A stretch of 64,000 nt of DNA from Thermococcus sp. M39 (GCF_012027325.1 NZ_SNUG01000003.1:310001-374000), one strand, 5' to 3'. Positions 29,625-41,837 are shown, numbered from the stretch's first letter. The notes: generated by a model from the letters alone, not told the origin. Translations and numbers: made by a program.

Positions 29625-29687
29625 AGGGCGATGATTACCGTTCTCCTTTCTGATTTTTATGATGACGCGAGGAATTGAATGAGCCCT
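29625..29687 (+). ncRNA. Candidate box C/D guide RNA
   Basis: A 63-base segment has the archaeal C/D layout. It has a terminal stem AGGGC (29625-29629) with GCCCT (29683-29687), a C box ATGATTA (29631-29637, one mismatch to RTGATGA), a 12-base guide, D' box CTGA (29650-29653), C' box ATGATGA (29659-29665), a 13-base guide, and a D box ATGA (29679-29682, one mismatch to CTGA). The spacing and the paired ends are right; the two imperfect boxes lower confidence. No rRNA or tRNA target was identified by eye. It starts seven bases after the Lrp stop. Confidence 0.45.
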
Positions 29688-29964
29688 GCACAAGCTTTGT
29701 AGAGCAAAGTTTGATCAAAGTGTAACTCTCTTCCAAAAAGCTGGGATGAGTTTGTACGTCTTTTATTAACGGCCAACCAATGTGGGCTCAATCCAAAATC
29801 AGAACTTTAGATTTTGTCCCTCTTCTTTCCGCACCCAAAGGGCGATATTTTGAGTTAAACACTCTAAAACTGCCAATTTAAAAGTGAGTCCACGTTTAAG
29901 ACTAGTAATTCAAAAGAGACATACGAACCTTAATTAAACTTCGCACAGACAAAGTTTGAGAGAA
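29688..29964. other. Gene-free stretch between the candidate sRNA and tRNA-Trp
   Basis: About 280 bases with no convincing reading frame. A short hairpin CTTTG-TAGAG-CAAAG sits near 29694-29708 and is followed by GTTTGATCAAAG; a related CAAAGTTTGA recurs at about 29950. The stretch may hold the 3' side of the tRNA transcript, including T-rich stops for the minus strand. Confidence 0.3.
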
Positions 29965-30104
29965 TGGTGGGGGCGCGGGGATTTGAACCCCGGTCCGCGG
30001 GTTTCTCCGGGTCAGAGCTCCAAAGGCTCATCCCCAATCAGCAAACCCGCCTGTCTTCACACCTCTGGAGCCCGCGATGATGGACCAGGCTACACCACGC
30101 CCCC
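29965..30104 (-). tRNA. tRNA-Trp (CCA) with intron, encoded CCA end
   Basis: On the minus strand the 5' acceptor GGGGGCG pairs with CGCCCCC, followed by A and an encoded CCA (29967-29965). The D arm (GTGTAGCCTGGTCC), anticodon stem GCGGG/CCCGC with loop CTCCAGA (anticodon CCA at 30068-30066), and T arm (CCGGGGTTCAAATCCCCG) are complete. A 62-base intron interrupts the loop between positions 37 and 38 (30064-30003), the canonical archaeal site cut by the splicing endonuclease at a bulge-helix-bulge. The 5' end is at 30104. Confidence 0.95.
30003..30064 (-). ncRNA. Box C/D guide RNA inside the tRNA-Trp intron
   Basis: The intron has GTGAAGA (C-like), CTGA (D'), GGATGA (C'-like) and CTGA (D). 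In Euryarchaeota the tRNA-Trp intron is known to guide 2'-O-methylation of positions 34 and 39 of its own precursor. Applying the rule of five bases upstream of the box, the guide before D (ending GGAGCT) pairs with the anticodon loop and selects C34. The guide before D' (GCGGGTTTG) pairs across AAACCCGC and selects C39. Both predictions fall on the expected positions. Confidence 0.85.
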
Positions 30105-30206
30105 GTACCCAATACTCCTTAGCTATGCATCAACTTATAAGTTTTACCCTTAATTTTGCGGAAAGTTTTATTAACTTTAGCTTACAAAAATATTGTAGTG
30201 GTAGAA

Positions 30207-30440
30207 ATGACTGTAATAATGATTGGACAAGATAAATTTAAGATTAGCGAAGATGAGGTGGCCAAGAGGGAACTTAAGGTCATGAAGGTCAGTGATGATG
30301 TCATACAAGTACAAGAAGAGATTCACGGAATTATAGCTCTAGTGGGAGCAACAAGCAGTGTGAACATCAAGAAAGAGGAGCTCAAAAACCTAATCAAAGT
30401 TGTTAAAGAGGAGTTTGGATGGACTGATATCTGCAAGTGA
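30207..30440 (+). CDS. Small conserved-looking hypothetical protein (77 aa)
   Basis: The likely start is ATG 30207 (GTGGT upstream; the frame opens 17 codons earlier without a good site). The protein is a compact beta-rich sequence (VIMIGQDKFKISEDEVAKRE, VMKVSDDVIQVQEEIHGII, ALVGATSSVNI) with a final helix ending FGWTDICK. No membrane segment or known motif is seen. It has its own AT-rich promoter region after tRNA-Trp. I do not recognise a function. Confidence 0.6.
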   Translation: MTVIMIGQDKFKISEDEVAKRELKVMKVSDDVIQVQEEIHGIIALVGATSSVNIKKEELKNLIKVVKEEFGWTDICK

Positions 30441-30521
30441 TAAATATAAAGAATCTTCCCCAGTTCTTTTATATTTTACAAGTAAATGTTTTCATAAATC
30501 AGCAACTTTTTCGGATTTTTG

Positions 30522-30538
30522 TATCATTTGTAGTGATA
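30522..30538 (+). promoter_or_regulatory. TGM-like site upstream of the fbp TATA box
   Basis: TATCAT-TTGTA-GTGATA differs from the Thermococcales glycolytic motif TATCAC-N5-GTGATA at one base. It lies about 20 bases upstream of a TATA-like ATTTTATAAGG (about 30557), the position from which Tgr/TrmBL1 is known to activate gluconeogenic genes. The site and spacing are seen directly; the regulator assignment comes from published Thermococcales work. Confidence 0.75.
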
Positions 30539-30599
30539 CATTTTTGCCTAACAAAATTTTATAAGGCTAAAATAACATAGGGTTACTTGGTGACGAACA

Positions 30600-31724
30600 A
30601 TGGCAGTTGGAGAAAAAATAACAATTAGCGTTATAAAGGCAGATATTGGAGGCTGGCCAGGGCATCACAAGGTTCATCCAGCCTTGATAGAGAAGGCAAA
30701 GGAAGTTTTAGCACAGGCAAAAGAAGAGGGAACAATCATTGACTTCCACGTCACATACTGTGGTGACGATTTGCAATTGATAATGACACACAAGAAGGGA
30801 GTTGACAGCCCAGATATCCATGGCTTGGCTTGGAACGCATTTAAAGAGGCAACTGAAGTAGCCAAAGAGCTTGGCCTTTATGGAGCAGGACAAGATTTGC
30901 TAAAAAACGCATTCAGTGGAAATATTAGAGGAATGGGCCCAGGAGCAGCTGAGATGGAAATTACCCTAAGGAAAAGCGAGCCGATAGTTACGTTCCACAT
31001 GGACAAAACTGAGCCAGGAGCATTCAACCTGCCAATCTTCAGAATGTTCGCTGACCCATTCAACACTGCTGGACTTGTAATTGATCCAAACATGCACATG
31101 GGCTTCAGATTTGAAATCTGGGACATCAGAGAACATAAGAGAGTTATTCTAAACTCCCCAGAGGAACTCTACGACATCTTGGCATTGATTGGTGCAAAGT
31201 CAAGGTACGTAATCAAAGGAGTATTCCCCAAGGAAGGACACAAAATCCCAAAAGACGAGCCAGTTGCTGTTGTCAGCACTGAAAAGCTCTTTGAAATTGC
31301 CGGCGAGTACGTAGGAAAAGACGACCCAGTTGCAATAGTAAGAGCCCAGAGCGGTTTGCCAGCTTTGGGAGAGGTCTTAGAGCCATTCGCATTCCCACAC
31401 TTGGTAAGCGGTTGGATGAGAGGTTCTCACAACGGCCCAATAATGCCTGTCCCATTAAAGTACGCAACACCCTCAAGGTTTGACGGTCCTCCAAGGGTAA
31501 TAGCTTTGGGTTGGCAAATAAACAAAGATGGAAAGCTAATTGGCCCAGTTGACCTCTTTGATGATCCAGCATTTGATTGGGCAAGACAAAAAGCACTGGA
31601 GATTACAGATTACATGAGGAGACATGGACCATTCGAGCCACACAGATTGCCACTTGAAGAGATGGAGTACACAACCCTACCACACGTTCTTGAAAGACTT
31701 AAAGACAGATTTGAGCCCCTCTAA
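30600..31724 (+). CDS. fbp: Fructose-1,6-bisphosphate aldolase/phosphatase (class V)
   Basis: The bifunctional archaeal enzyme condenses DHAP and glyceraldehyde-3-phosphate and dephosphorylates the product to fructose-6-phosphate, making gluconeogenesis one-way. Family blocks are intact: ISVIKADIGGWPGHHKVHP at the start, VTYCGDDLQLIMTH, GNIRGMGPGAAEMEI, TEPGAFNLPIFRMFADPFNT and GSHNGPIMPVPL. The Asp-rich Mg sites and the Schiff-base Lys/Tyr loop region are within these. 374 residues is standard. The promoter carries an upstream TGM-like site, so expression should rise when sugars are absent. A T-rich stretch follows the stop. Confidence 0.97.
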   Translation: MAVGEKITISVIKADIGGWPGHHKVHPALIEKAKEVLAQAKEEGTIIDFHVTYCGDDLQLIMTHKKGVDSPDIHGLAWNAFKEATEVAKELGLYGAGQDLLKNAFSGNIRGMGPGAAEMEITLRKSEPIVTFHMDKTEPGAFNLPIFRMFADPFNTAGLVIDPNMHMGFRFEIWDIREHKRVILNSPEELYDILALIGAKSRYVIKGVFPKEGHKIPKDEPVAVVSTEKLFEIAGEYVGKDDPVAIVRAQSGLPALGEVLEPFAFPHLVSGWMRGSHNGPIMPVPLKYATPSRFDGPPRVIALGWQINKDGKLIGPVDLFDDPAFDWARQKALEITDYMRRHGPFEPHRLPLEEMEYTTLPHVLERLKDRFEPL

Positions 31725-31817
31725 AGCCTTTATTCTTTTTAATTTTCACGTACTTATTTGTACATACTTTTGGGAACTTTCTCAATTCAAAAACCTTAAA
31801 TAATTCTTTTCTAAAAC

Positions 31818-31834
31818 TAACACTCAGAGTGATA
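31818..31834 (+). promoter_or_regulatory. TGM-like site downstream of the gor TATA box
   Basis: TAACAC-TCAGA-GTGATA has one mismatch to TATCAC-N5-GTGATA. It lies about 15 bases downstream of a TATA-like CTTAAATAATT (about 31794-31804), over the expected transcription start. In Thermococcales this placement is linked to repression of glycolytic genes by Tgr/TrmBL1 when sugar is absent, opposite to the fbp site. Confidence 0.7.
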
Positions 31835-31847
31835 CGGAGGGATTAGT

Positions 31848-35547
<3,700 letters not shown>

Positions 35548-35555
35548 ATTATCCC

Positions 35556-36668
35556 TCAAATTATCGCTTTTTCAGTGCTCTTATCAAAGACATGAATGTT
35601 ATCGAGGTCTATGATTATGCTAATTTCCCTCTTTAACTCCACTGGTACATGACCAGGTATTTTAACTTTTATGATTTTACCTCCAACCCTTGCATGGATT
35701 ATTGTATCAGTTCCTAACGCTTCTACGAAATCAACCACACCCTTAATCTTGGCTTTTCTTTTGACGTGCAGAAATTCGGAGATGCCTTCAACAGTCATGT
35801 GCTCTGGTCTTATTCCAAACACAACAGTTTTATTAATGTAATCTCTAAGCAGTTCTCCCAAATCTTCAGGAAGATGTACTTCAAATCCCTCCCCCTCTAA
35901 AACAACGCCCCTATCGGTTTCTTTAACAGTAACATCAACAATGTTCATCTCTGGAGCTCCTATGAAAGTTGCAACGAAGATTGAATTTGGCTTGGAGTAA
36001 ACTTCAACTGGAGGTCCTACTTGTAGAACTTTTCCTTGCTTCATCACAGCAATTCTATCGCCCATTGTCATTGCCTCAACTTGGTCGTGGGTAACATAAA
36101 TTGTCGTAACCTTAAGCTGAGCTTGGAGCTTTTTAATTTCAGCACGCATCATGACTCTGAGCTTTGCATCTAAGTTTGAGAGAGGTTCGTCCATTAAGAG
36201 AACGTCAGGCTCAACAACAATAGCCCTAGCAACCGCCACTCTCTGTCTCTGACCACCACTTAGCTGTGCAGGATATCTATCTAAAAGCTCCCCTATCTGC
36301 AAAAGCTCAGCAACCCATTTGACTTTCTTTCTAATTTCATCTTCCGGATATTTCTTTATCCTCAATGGAAACGCTATGTTGTCGTAGACTTTCATATGCG
36401 GCCATACTGCATAGCTCTGAAAGACCATCGAAATGTTTCTGTCTTTTGGAGGCAGATACGTTACATCCCTGTCTCCAAACCATATCTTTCCTGCCGTTGG
36501 CACCTCTAGTCCAGAGATCATTCTAAGCGTTGTTGTTTTCCCACAGCCACTCGGTCCTAAAAGGACCAAAAATTCACCATCCTTTATCGTTAGGTTTATT
36601 CCATCAACTGCTTTTACCCGTCCCTTATCAAAATACTTCTTGAGGTTTTCAAGTCTAACCTCAACCAT
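35556..36668 (-). CDS. Sugar ABC transporter ATP-binding protein (MalK/UgpC type)
   Basis: 370 residues with Walker A GPSGCGKTT at 38-46, Q-loop VFQSYAVWPHM near 84, signature LSGGQRQRVAVARA near 136, Walker B VLLMDEPLSNLD near 158, the H-loop TIYVTHDQVEA near 193, and a C-terminal TOBE regulatory domain (about 240-365). It energises sugar import through the two permeases encoded just upstream. It is in an operon with the binding protein, permeases and TrmB regulator, all on the minus strand. Confidence 0.94.
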   Translation of the reverse strand: MVEVRLENLKKYFDKGRVKAVDGINLTIKDGEFLVLLGPSGCGKTTTLRMISGLEVPTAGKIWFGDRDVTYLPPKDRNISMVFQSYAVWPHMKVYDNIAFPLRIKKYPEDEIRKKVKWVAELLQIGELLDRYPAQLSGGQRQRVAVARAIVVEPDVLLMDEPLSNLDAKLRVMMRAEIKKLQAQLKVTTIYVTHDQVEAMTMGDRIAVMKQGKVLQVGPPVEVYSKPNSIFVATFIGAPEMNIVDVTVKETDRGVVLEGEGFEVHLPEDLGELLRDYINKTVVFGIRPEHMTVEGISEFLHVKRKAKIKGVVDFVEALGTDTIIHARVGGKIIKVKIPGHVPVELKREISIIIDLDNIHVFDKSTEKAII

Positions 36669-36677
36669 TTTAACACC

Positions 36678-37511
36678 TCACTTGAGCGTTATACCCCACA
36701 TTGTGATTAGATACTTCCTTGCGAAGAAGATGAACAACATAGCTGGAAGCATCATTATAAATGCAGCAGCAAATTTGTAATAATCAGGTGCAGCCCCACC
36801 GGTAGCTCCTGCCATTATTGATAATATTTGAGCAGGCAGAGTTCTGCGCTGAAGAGTTAAAACTGATGCAACAAAGACCTCGTTCCACGACATGACAAAG
36901 GTGAACATTGCAGCTGCTGCCAATCCTGGAAGAGCTAATGGAAGGGTTATCTTAAGGAATGCTCCGAGCCTTGTTAGCCCAAAGACCATTGCAGCCTCTT
37001 CAAGCTCAGTAGAAACTCCAGCAAAAATGCTCGATGTTATGAGAACAACAAAGGGAAGAGCCATTGCAGTGTGAGCTAATGCAACACCAAGTAAAGTATC
37101 TATGAGATTCAGCCTAATGTAAAGCACAACCAAAGGTATCGCCATAACAGGGATTGGAAACATTCTTAATGCAATTATTGAGAGCTTTATAGTATCCTTT
37201 GCTGGGAATATGAACTTTGCTATTGCATAACCTGCGGGAATTCCAAGAGCAAAGCTTATAATTATTGTCAAAACTGCCACGATGATGCTGTTTTTAATAG
37301 CATCAAGAGCTCCGAGTACAAATAGCAAAGTATTGACCCACTGTTTTGTATAGTGGAAGGGGATTATCTTGCTAGGGTCATAGTAATCAAGCTTTGAAGA
37401 AAATGCATAAAGGGTTGCCACTATCAATGGCACAACTATCCAAGCAACGACCGTAAAAACGAACGTGTAAAAGGCTATTTGCTTAAGCATAAACTTTGTC
37501 TTCTCATTCAT
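36678..37511 (-). CDS. Sugar ABC transporter permease (MalG type)
   Basis: 277 residues with six hydrophobic helices and the EAA loop ELEEAAMVFGLTRLGAFLKI near residue 170, which contacts the ATPase. The N-terminus begins with a helix at about 12-34 followed by an outer segment (YDPSKIIPFHYTKQWVN). It pairs with the upstream MalF-type permease, whose stop overlaps its start (ATGA type). The sequence does not show which sugar is carried; maltose/trehalose-type transporters of Thermococcales are the closest class. Confidence 0.92.
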   Translation of the reverse strand: MNEKTKFMLKQIAFYTFVFTVVAWIVVPLIVATLYAFSSKLDYYDPSKIIPFHYTKQWVNTLLFVLGALDAIKNSIIVAVLTIIISFALGIPAGYAIAKFIFPAKDTIKLSIIALRMFPIPVMAIPLVVLYIRLNLIDTLLGVALAHTAMALPFVVLITSSIFAGVSTELEEAAMVFGLTRLGAFLKITLPLALPGLAAAAMFTFVMSWNEVFVASVLTLQRRTLPAQILSIMAGATGGAAPDYYKFAAAFIMMLPAMLFIFFARKYLITMWGITLK

Positions 37512-38362
37512 TCTTTCACCTCCAAATACTCAGCTCTCATGAACTTGATGTACATGGCTCCAAGGACAATTGAAAGCGCAGCTATTGTTAATGCATAAAT
37601 TGAAGCGACGCCGTAATCCTTAATCTCGGTAAGCTGATAGAAACCTTCTCCAGCCAAAATTGGGATATCCCTTCCTGCTAATATCCAGACGATACCAAAG
37701 ACCTGCATTGCAAAGAGCGTCCTTATGATTAAGGCACTCTGAATGCTTGGTTTCAATAGTGGAATCACTATTTTCCTTAACTTTGTCCAATAATCCGCCC
37801 CAAACACTTCCGCTACCTCAAGGTACTCTGGACTTATCATCTGCAAACCAGCGAGGATAATAACGAATACAATTGCAGTCGCCCTCCAAAGCTCTGCTAG
37901 AACTATTGCCAAAAATTCCATGTGCCTAAATTGATAGCCGAAGAAATAAACCGGATTGTCAATTAATCCAATATTTAGAAAAAGTTTATTCAAAAATCCG
38001 CTTGGAGAAAGCATGGCATACCAAATCAAACCTGCAGCAACATCACTAATCGTAAGAGGAATTATTAAAGCATAAAGAGCTAAATCTTTACCTCTAAAAG
38101 CCCTGTTCATTACGAGAGCCAAAATCAGTGCTAAAACAACTTGGGTAGGCACAATCACAGCAGCCAAACCGATAGTATATTTAAGAGCATCCCAAAAGCG
38201 AGGGTCGCTAATCGTTCTGCTAACAGTCGCAAGAGAAAAGGCACCGTTTTCAGTGAAAGCCAAATACAGAGCTTGAATAAGAGGATAACCAACAAAGAAC
38301 ATCAGATATGCAAAAGCCGGCAAAATTAAAAGATAGGGAAGATGGGAGACCTTAACCTTCAT
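37508..38362 (-). CDS. Sugar ABC transporter permease (MalF/UgpA type)
   Basis: 284 residues with six helices and the EAA loop EYLEVAEVFGADYWTKLRKI near residue 180. The first helix LLILPAFAYLMFFVGYPLIQ and the following periplasmic-side segment FTENGAFSLATVS are typical of the CUT1 family. It is 9 bases after the binding-protein gene and overlaps the second permease gene by four bases. Confidence 0.92.
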   Translation of the reverse strand: MKVKVSHLPYLLILPAFAYLMFFVGYPLIQALYLAFTENGAFSLATVSRTISDPRFWDALKYTIGLAAVIVPTQVVLALILALVMNRAFRGKDLALYALIIPLTISDVAAGLIWYAMLSPSGFLNKLFLNIGLIDNPVYFFGYQFRHMEFLAIVLAELWRATAIVFVIILAGLQMISPEYLEVAEVFGADYWTKLRKIVIPLLKPSIQSALIIRTLFAMQVFGIVWILAGRDIPILAGEGFYQLTEIKDYGVASIYALTIAALSIVLGAMYIKFMRAEYLEVKE

Positions 38363-38371
38363 ATTCCCCCC

Positions 38372-39679
38372 TCATGGAACTTCTACGCCTTGTTCCTCAA
38401 AGAGTGCAATAAGCTTTGGCTTGAGCTCCTTTGTAACCGCTACTGGGTCTTCGCCCTTGAGGACAATTCTCTCAAATGCTGTTCTGTAGATGTCCTTGAA
38501 TTCACCACCTTTTGCTCCAAGGTTCGGAATCATTGCAACAACTGCATCTGGCGTTGCGGACTGTGCAGCAACACCCTCAGCCAGAATCTTAAGCGGTCCT
38601 TCTGGTAATACACCACTTGCTTCTTTGACTGTTGGGAAGAATCCAACCTTCTCGAGAACTTTAACTTGTGTCTCTGGTCTTGTGAGGTAATCAATTAATT
38701 TCCATGCTTCTTCTGGATGTGGAGCACCCTTTGGAATTGCCAATCCTGCAACTACTAAGATAAACCCTCTCCCCTTTGGTCCTCTCGGCACTGGAACAAC
38801 TACAAATTGATCTGGGCTTGTCTCAATTGCATTCTTAATTCTTGCAGTGTGATCCCATGCAATAAGGACTTCCCCTCTTAAGAGTGGCTCAGCCATTGCA
38901 TCCCAAGTTGTGCTTGCTGGATTTACATACGGCCAGAGCTCTTTGAGGTAGTTCCACATTGTAATTGCCTCTGGGCTGTCAAATGCCTTTGCTTGGTAGC
39001 CTGTGTAAGCTGGGTAGATGTATCCGTGGAGGAATCTAACGAACAATCCTTTTGGTCCGGCTGGGAATCCAACTTGCGGCTTTCCTGTTGCCTCTTTAAG
39101 CTTCTTAGCCCAAGCTAAGAATGCATCGTAAGTCCACTTGTCAGTTCCCTTCATAACATCCTCCTTTGTGAGTCCATCTGGTAAGTAATCAAATGCCTTC
39201 TTGTTGATCACCATGACGTATGTAGCACTCATCCATGGGACGTAAACCTTCTTTCCTCCAATTGTCGCATACTTCTCAAAGGTTGTTATGAAAGTCCTTC
39301 CCTCAAGCTTCGGCATTCCGCTTAAGTCCATAAGCCAGCCTTGTGAGTTGAAGTAATCAAGACCACCGTGCAAGTCGCCGATGACATCAATAGTGACCTT
39401 TCCAGCTTTTTCCTCAGCCTCAAGCCTTGTAGCCATATCAGAATAACTTATGGGTATGAAATCAACGTCAATTCCTGTCTCTTTCTTAAATTCGCTAAGG
39501 AGTTGCTCTTGAACAAAAACTCTCTCCTCAGGTGGATTCAGCTGTGTCGAAAGCCAAATAAGCTTTACCGCTTCAGAAGTAGTCGGCGTTGTTGTCTTTT
39601 CACCACCTATGCAACCACTTACTATCGCTCCTAAAATGACAAAAACCAAAAGCCCTACAATTTTTGCTTTTCGGTTCAT
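38372..39679 (-). CDS. Sugar ABC transporter substrate-binding lipoprotein
   Basis: 435 residues. A signal with lipobox (VFVILGAIVSGC) gives a lipid-anchored start, followed by a short Thr-rich linker and a family-1 solute-binding fold (LLSEFKKETGIDVDFIPISY, VIGDLHGGLDYFNSQGWLMDL, VPWMSATYVMVINKKAFD, then a long C-terminal lobe). Several exposed Trp and Tyr residues fit carbohydrate stacking. It is the first gene of the transporter operon. Its promoter has CTATATAAGG-type TATA (minus strand CCTTATATAG) near 39727-39736, with the shared motif at 39747-39763 just upstream. Confidence 0.93.
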   Translation of the reverse strand: MNRKAKIVGLLVFVILGAIVSGCIGGEKTTTPTTSEAVKLIWLSTQLNPPEERVFVQEQLLSEFKKETGIDVDFIPISYSDMATRLEAEEKAGKVTIDVIGDLHGGLDYFNSQGWLMDLSGMPKLEGRTFITTFEKYATIGGKKVYVPWMSATYVMVINKKAFDYLPDGLTKEDVMKGTDKWTYDAFLAWAKKLKEATGKPQVGFPAGPKGLFVRFLHGYIYPAYTGYQAKAFDSPEAITMWNYLKELWPYVNPASTTWDAMAEPLLRGEVLIAWDHTARIKNAIETSPDQFVVVPVPRGPKGRGFILVVAGLAIPKGAPHPEEAWKLIDYLTRPETQVKVLEKVGFFPTVKEASGVLPEGPLKILAEGVAAQSATPDAVVAMIPNLGAKGGEFKDIYRTAFERIVLKGEDPVAVTKELKPKLIALFEEQGVEVP

Positions 39680-39746
39680 TAACCCTCACCTCAGTACAGT
39701 AAATCACTAAAAGTTACACGACTCAACTATATAAGGATTATGATAA

Positions 39747-39763
39747 AACCACTTTTAGTTGTT
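39747..39763. promoter_or_regulatory. Shared operator-like motif upstream of the ABC transporter operon
   Basis: AACCA-N7-TTGTT lies inside a 26-base stretch that is nearly repeated at 41893-41909 (AACCA-N7-TGGTT), including the same trailing GTTGTATTTT. It sits about ten bases upstream of the TATA box for the binding-protein gene (minus strand). The match between two promoters 2 kb apart supports a common regulator, perhaps the TrmB protein encoded in the transporter operon. Confidence 0.5.
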
Positions 39764-39804
39764 GTATTTTGTCAAGGAAAACAAAAAGAAATTTAGAGGT
39801 CAAG

Positions 39805-40809
39805 CTAAAGCTTCACAACCTTTCCCGTCCTTGAGGATTCATAAGCTGCCAACACTATCTCCAAGTTCCTCTTTGCGTCCTCTCCAGTTATTGGAGGTTC
39901 TTTATCCTCAAGTATGGACTCTATAAAGCATCTAACGATATTTTCAACATCCGCTCTCTCCCAATATATCTTTTCAGCCCTATCTTGATATACTGTGAAA
40001 TCGGGATACGCTGTCCTTATGTCCAAAAAGCCGTCTTTTCCAAGAATGTAGTACTTTATTTCGAGTCCATAGAGATACCCTCTTGGATTGCCCCAGCCAG
40101 CATTTAAGACGGCAGTAACTCCGTTCTTGAACTCTAAAACCGCAGTTCCAACGTCATCAACTGGGAATCCATAAATCTTTGAGCCAATATCAGCGTAAAC
40201 CCTCTTAACATCGCTCTCTGTCAACCAGAGGAGAGAATCAATTCCATGTGGTGCAGTGTCCATAAAACCCCCGCCACCAGACTTTCTAACATCGAGGAAC
40301 CAAGTCATGTCCAAGCCTTCCAAGAATATTGGCGGCTTAACATACTCCGAAATTGCATAAATGTATTCCAACTTCCCTATTTCTCCGTTTTCAATCATGC
40401 TCTTTGCTTTTCTAAGGGGAATTGTGAATCTCGGATTGAAAGGCACCATCAGTTTAACTCCAGCTTTCCTAGCCGCTTTGATAATTTCGTCAGCATCTTC
40501 AAGAGTCAAAGCAATTGGCTTTTCTAGGAGAAGATGTTTCCCCTCTTCAATAACTCTAAGAGCAACTTCCTTATGGCGGTAGGTCTCGATTGCGACATAA
40601 ACAGCATCAACTTTCTCATCCTTCAGCAACTCTTCATAGTTTTTGTAGAATTTAGCTTTAAGTCTCTGAGCTTCCCTTTTAGCAACATCAGAATTAGAAC
40701 CATCCCCGGAAATTGCATAAAGCTTAGCTTTTGGGTTGGAAGCAAAAGTTGAGCCGTATCTGATGGCATGAGGATGAGCATAGCTTATAATCCCAATGTT
40801 AATTTTCAT
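39805..40809 (-). CDS. Gfo/Idh/MocA family oxidoreductase
   Basis: 334 residues with an N-terminal NAD(P)-binding Rossmann fold (INIGIISYAHPHA, DAVYVAIETYRHKEVA), the family EKP motif at E96-K97-P98 (LLLEKPIAL), and a C-terminal beta-sheet domain whose GGGGFMDTAPHGIDSLLWL carries the active-site Asp/His positions. Such enzymes oxidise or reduce sugars, inositols or sugar acids. The nucleotide loop is not the textbook GxGxxG (it reads GIISYAHPHA), which suggests an altered cofactor site. It overlaps the next gene upstream (ATGA). Confidence 0.88.
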   Translation of the reverse strand: MKINIGIISYAHPHAIRYGSTFASNPKAKLYAISGDGSNSDVAKREAQRLKAKFYKNYEELLKDEKVDAVYVAIETYRHKEVALRVIEEGKHLLLEKPIALTLEDADEIIKAARKAGVKLMVPFNPRFTIPLRKAKSMIENGEIGKLEYIYAISEYVKPPIFLEGLDMTWFLDVRKSGGGGFMDTAPHGIDSLLWLTESDVKRVYADIGSKIYGFPVDDVGTAVLEFKNGVTAVLNAGWGNPRGYLYGLEIKYYILGKDGFLDIRTAYPDFTVYQDRAEKIYWERADVENIVRCFIESILEDKEPPITGEDAKRNLEIVLAAYESSRTGKVVKL

Positions 40810-41837
40810 GCTATCACCCCCTTGAGGTCAATAGGTTCCCCTTTGTGAGCAGATTCAATGGCTTTTTCAGCAATTTGAAGTGCTATTAGTGCATCTCTTG
40901 CTGTAATCACTGGCTCTTCCTTTCCAAGGATCACATTGAAGAAATGCCTCAGTTCTCTCTCAAAGGCATCTGGAAATGTCGAGAGCATCGGTGAAAAGCG
41001 AGGCATTTCAAAGTGGCTCTTAACGACACCGACAACTGGGGTGTCCATTGGAGTGTATCTTATTCTTCCATTTTTGCCAAGAATGTCGAGATGATGATAA
41101 AACACACCATAACGGGCTGGATATGAATATGCCCAGCTCACCTCGGCTATTCCAGTCTTTCCTCCCTCAAACTGTATCATCATGACAAAGTGATCGTATG
41201 TGTTGTTAACCCTCGCTTCCTTCCTTATTGCTTTTCCAATTCCAAGAACCCTAATAGGTTCGCTCTCAAAGAACCACCTCAAGAAATCAGTGACATGAAC
41301 TCCTAAATCAATTGCAACCCCACCACCTTTGTGAGGCTTCCAGTACCATGCAGTTTTCGGGAAAGGAAGTCTTTGAACCTCTGCTTTTCTAATTTGCATT
41401 GGCAAGATGTTCCTCTTTTTGATAATTTCCTTTATCTGCATCCATCTCTTATCAAATCTCCTCGTGTGTCCAACCAAAAGCCACAATCCTTCTTTTTCTG
41501 CAACTTTAATCATCTTTTCAGCTTCTTCACTTCTTAAGGCGATTGGCTTTTCAACAATAACATGCTTGCCAGCTTTCAGTGCTTTAATTGCAATCTCAGC
41601 ATGAGTATAAGTTGGGGTTAGAATTTCAACAACATCCAAATCTAAGTCAAGAAATTCGTCCAAATTTGTAAAATACTTAGCATTAAACTCTTTTGCAGCT
41701 TCTTTTGCTTTCTTTCCCTTAATGTCCATAACGGATACAACTTTTATTGTTTCGATGTTCTTAAGAGCATTTTTGTGGGCTAAATTGAAGATATTTCCAC
41801 AGCCTACAACGCCTACTCTCAATTTACGCTCTGGCAT
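40806..41837 (-). CDS. Gfo/Idh/MocA family oxidoreductase, paralogue
   Basis: 343 residues with canonical GVVGCGNIFNLAHKNAL (GxGxxG-like loop), the EKP motif at E96-K97-P98 (HVIVEKPIAL), and GGGVAIDLGVHVTDFLRWF in the catalytic sheet domain. It is the first gene of a two-gene operon and diverges from the glycosyltransferase gene. A TATA-like GTTATATAC on the minus strand (about 41870-41880) and the shared motif at 41893-41909 lie in front. A sequential oxidation and reduction by the paired enzymes (for example epimerisation of an imported sugar) is a reasonable inference. Confidence 0.9.
   Translation of the reverse strand: MPERKLRVGVVGCGNIFNLAHKNALKNIETIKVVSVMDIKGKKAKEAAKEFNAKYFTNLDEFLDLDLDVVEILTPTYTHAEIAIKALKAGKHVIVEKPIALRSEEAEKMIKVAEKEGLWLLVGHTRRFDKRWMQIKEIIKKRNILPMQIRKAEVQRLPFPKTAWYWKPHKGGGVAIDLGVHVTDFLRWFFESEPIRVLGIGKAIRKEARVNNTYDHFVMMIQFEGGKTGIAEVSWAYSYPARYGVFYHHLDILGKNGRIRYTPMDTPVVGVVKSHFEMPRFSPMLSTFPDAFERELRHFFNVILGKEEPVITARDALIALQIAEKAIESAHKGEPIDLKGVIA

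Noticed and set aside
29956-30153. Open frame with RGDLNPGPRVSPG
   Set aside because: It runs antisense through tRNA-Trp; the tRNA structure explains the sequence.
39702-39718. TGM-like AATCAC-N5-GTTACA before the binding-protein gene
   Set aside because: Three mismatches to the consensus; too weak to list as a site despite a sensible position.
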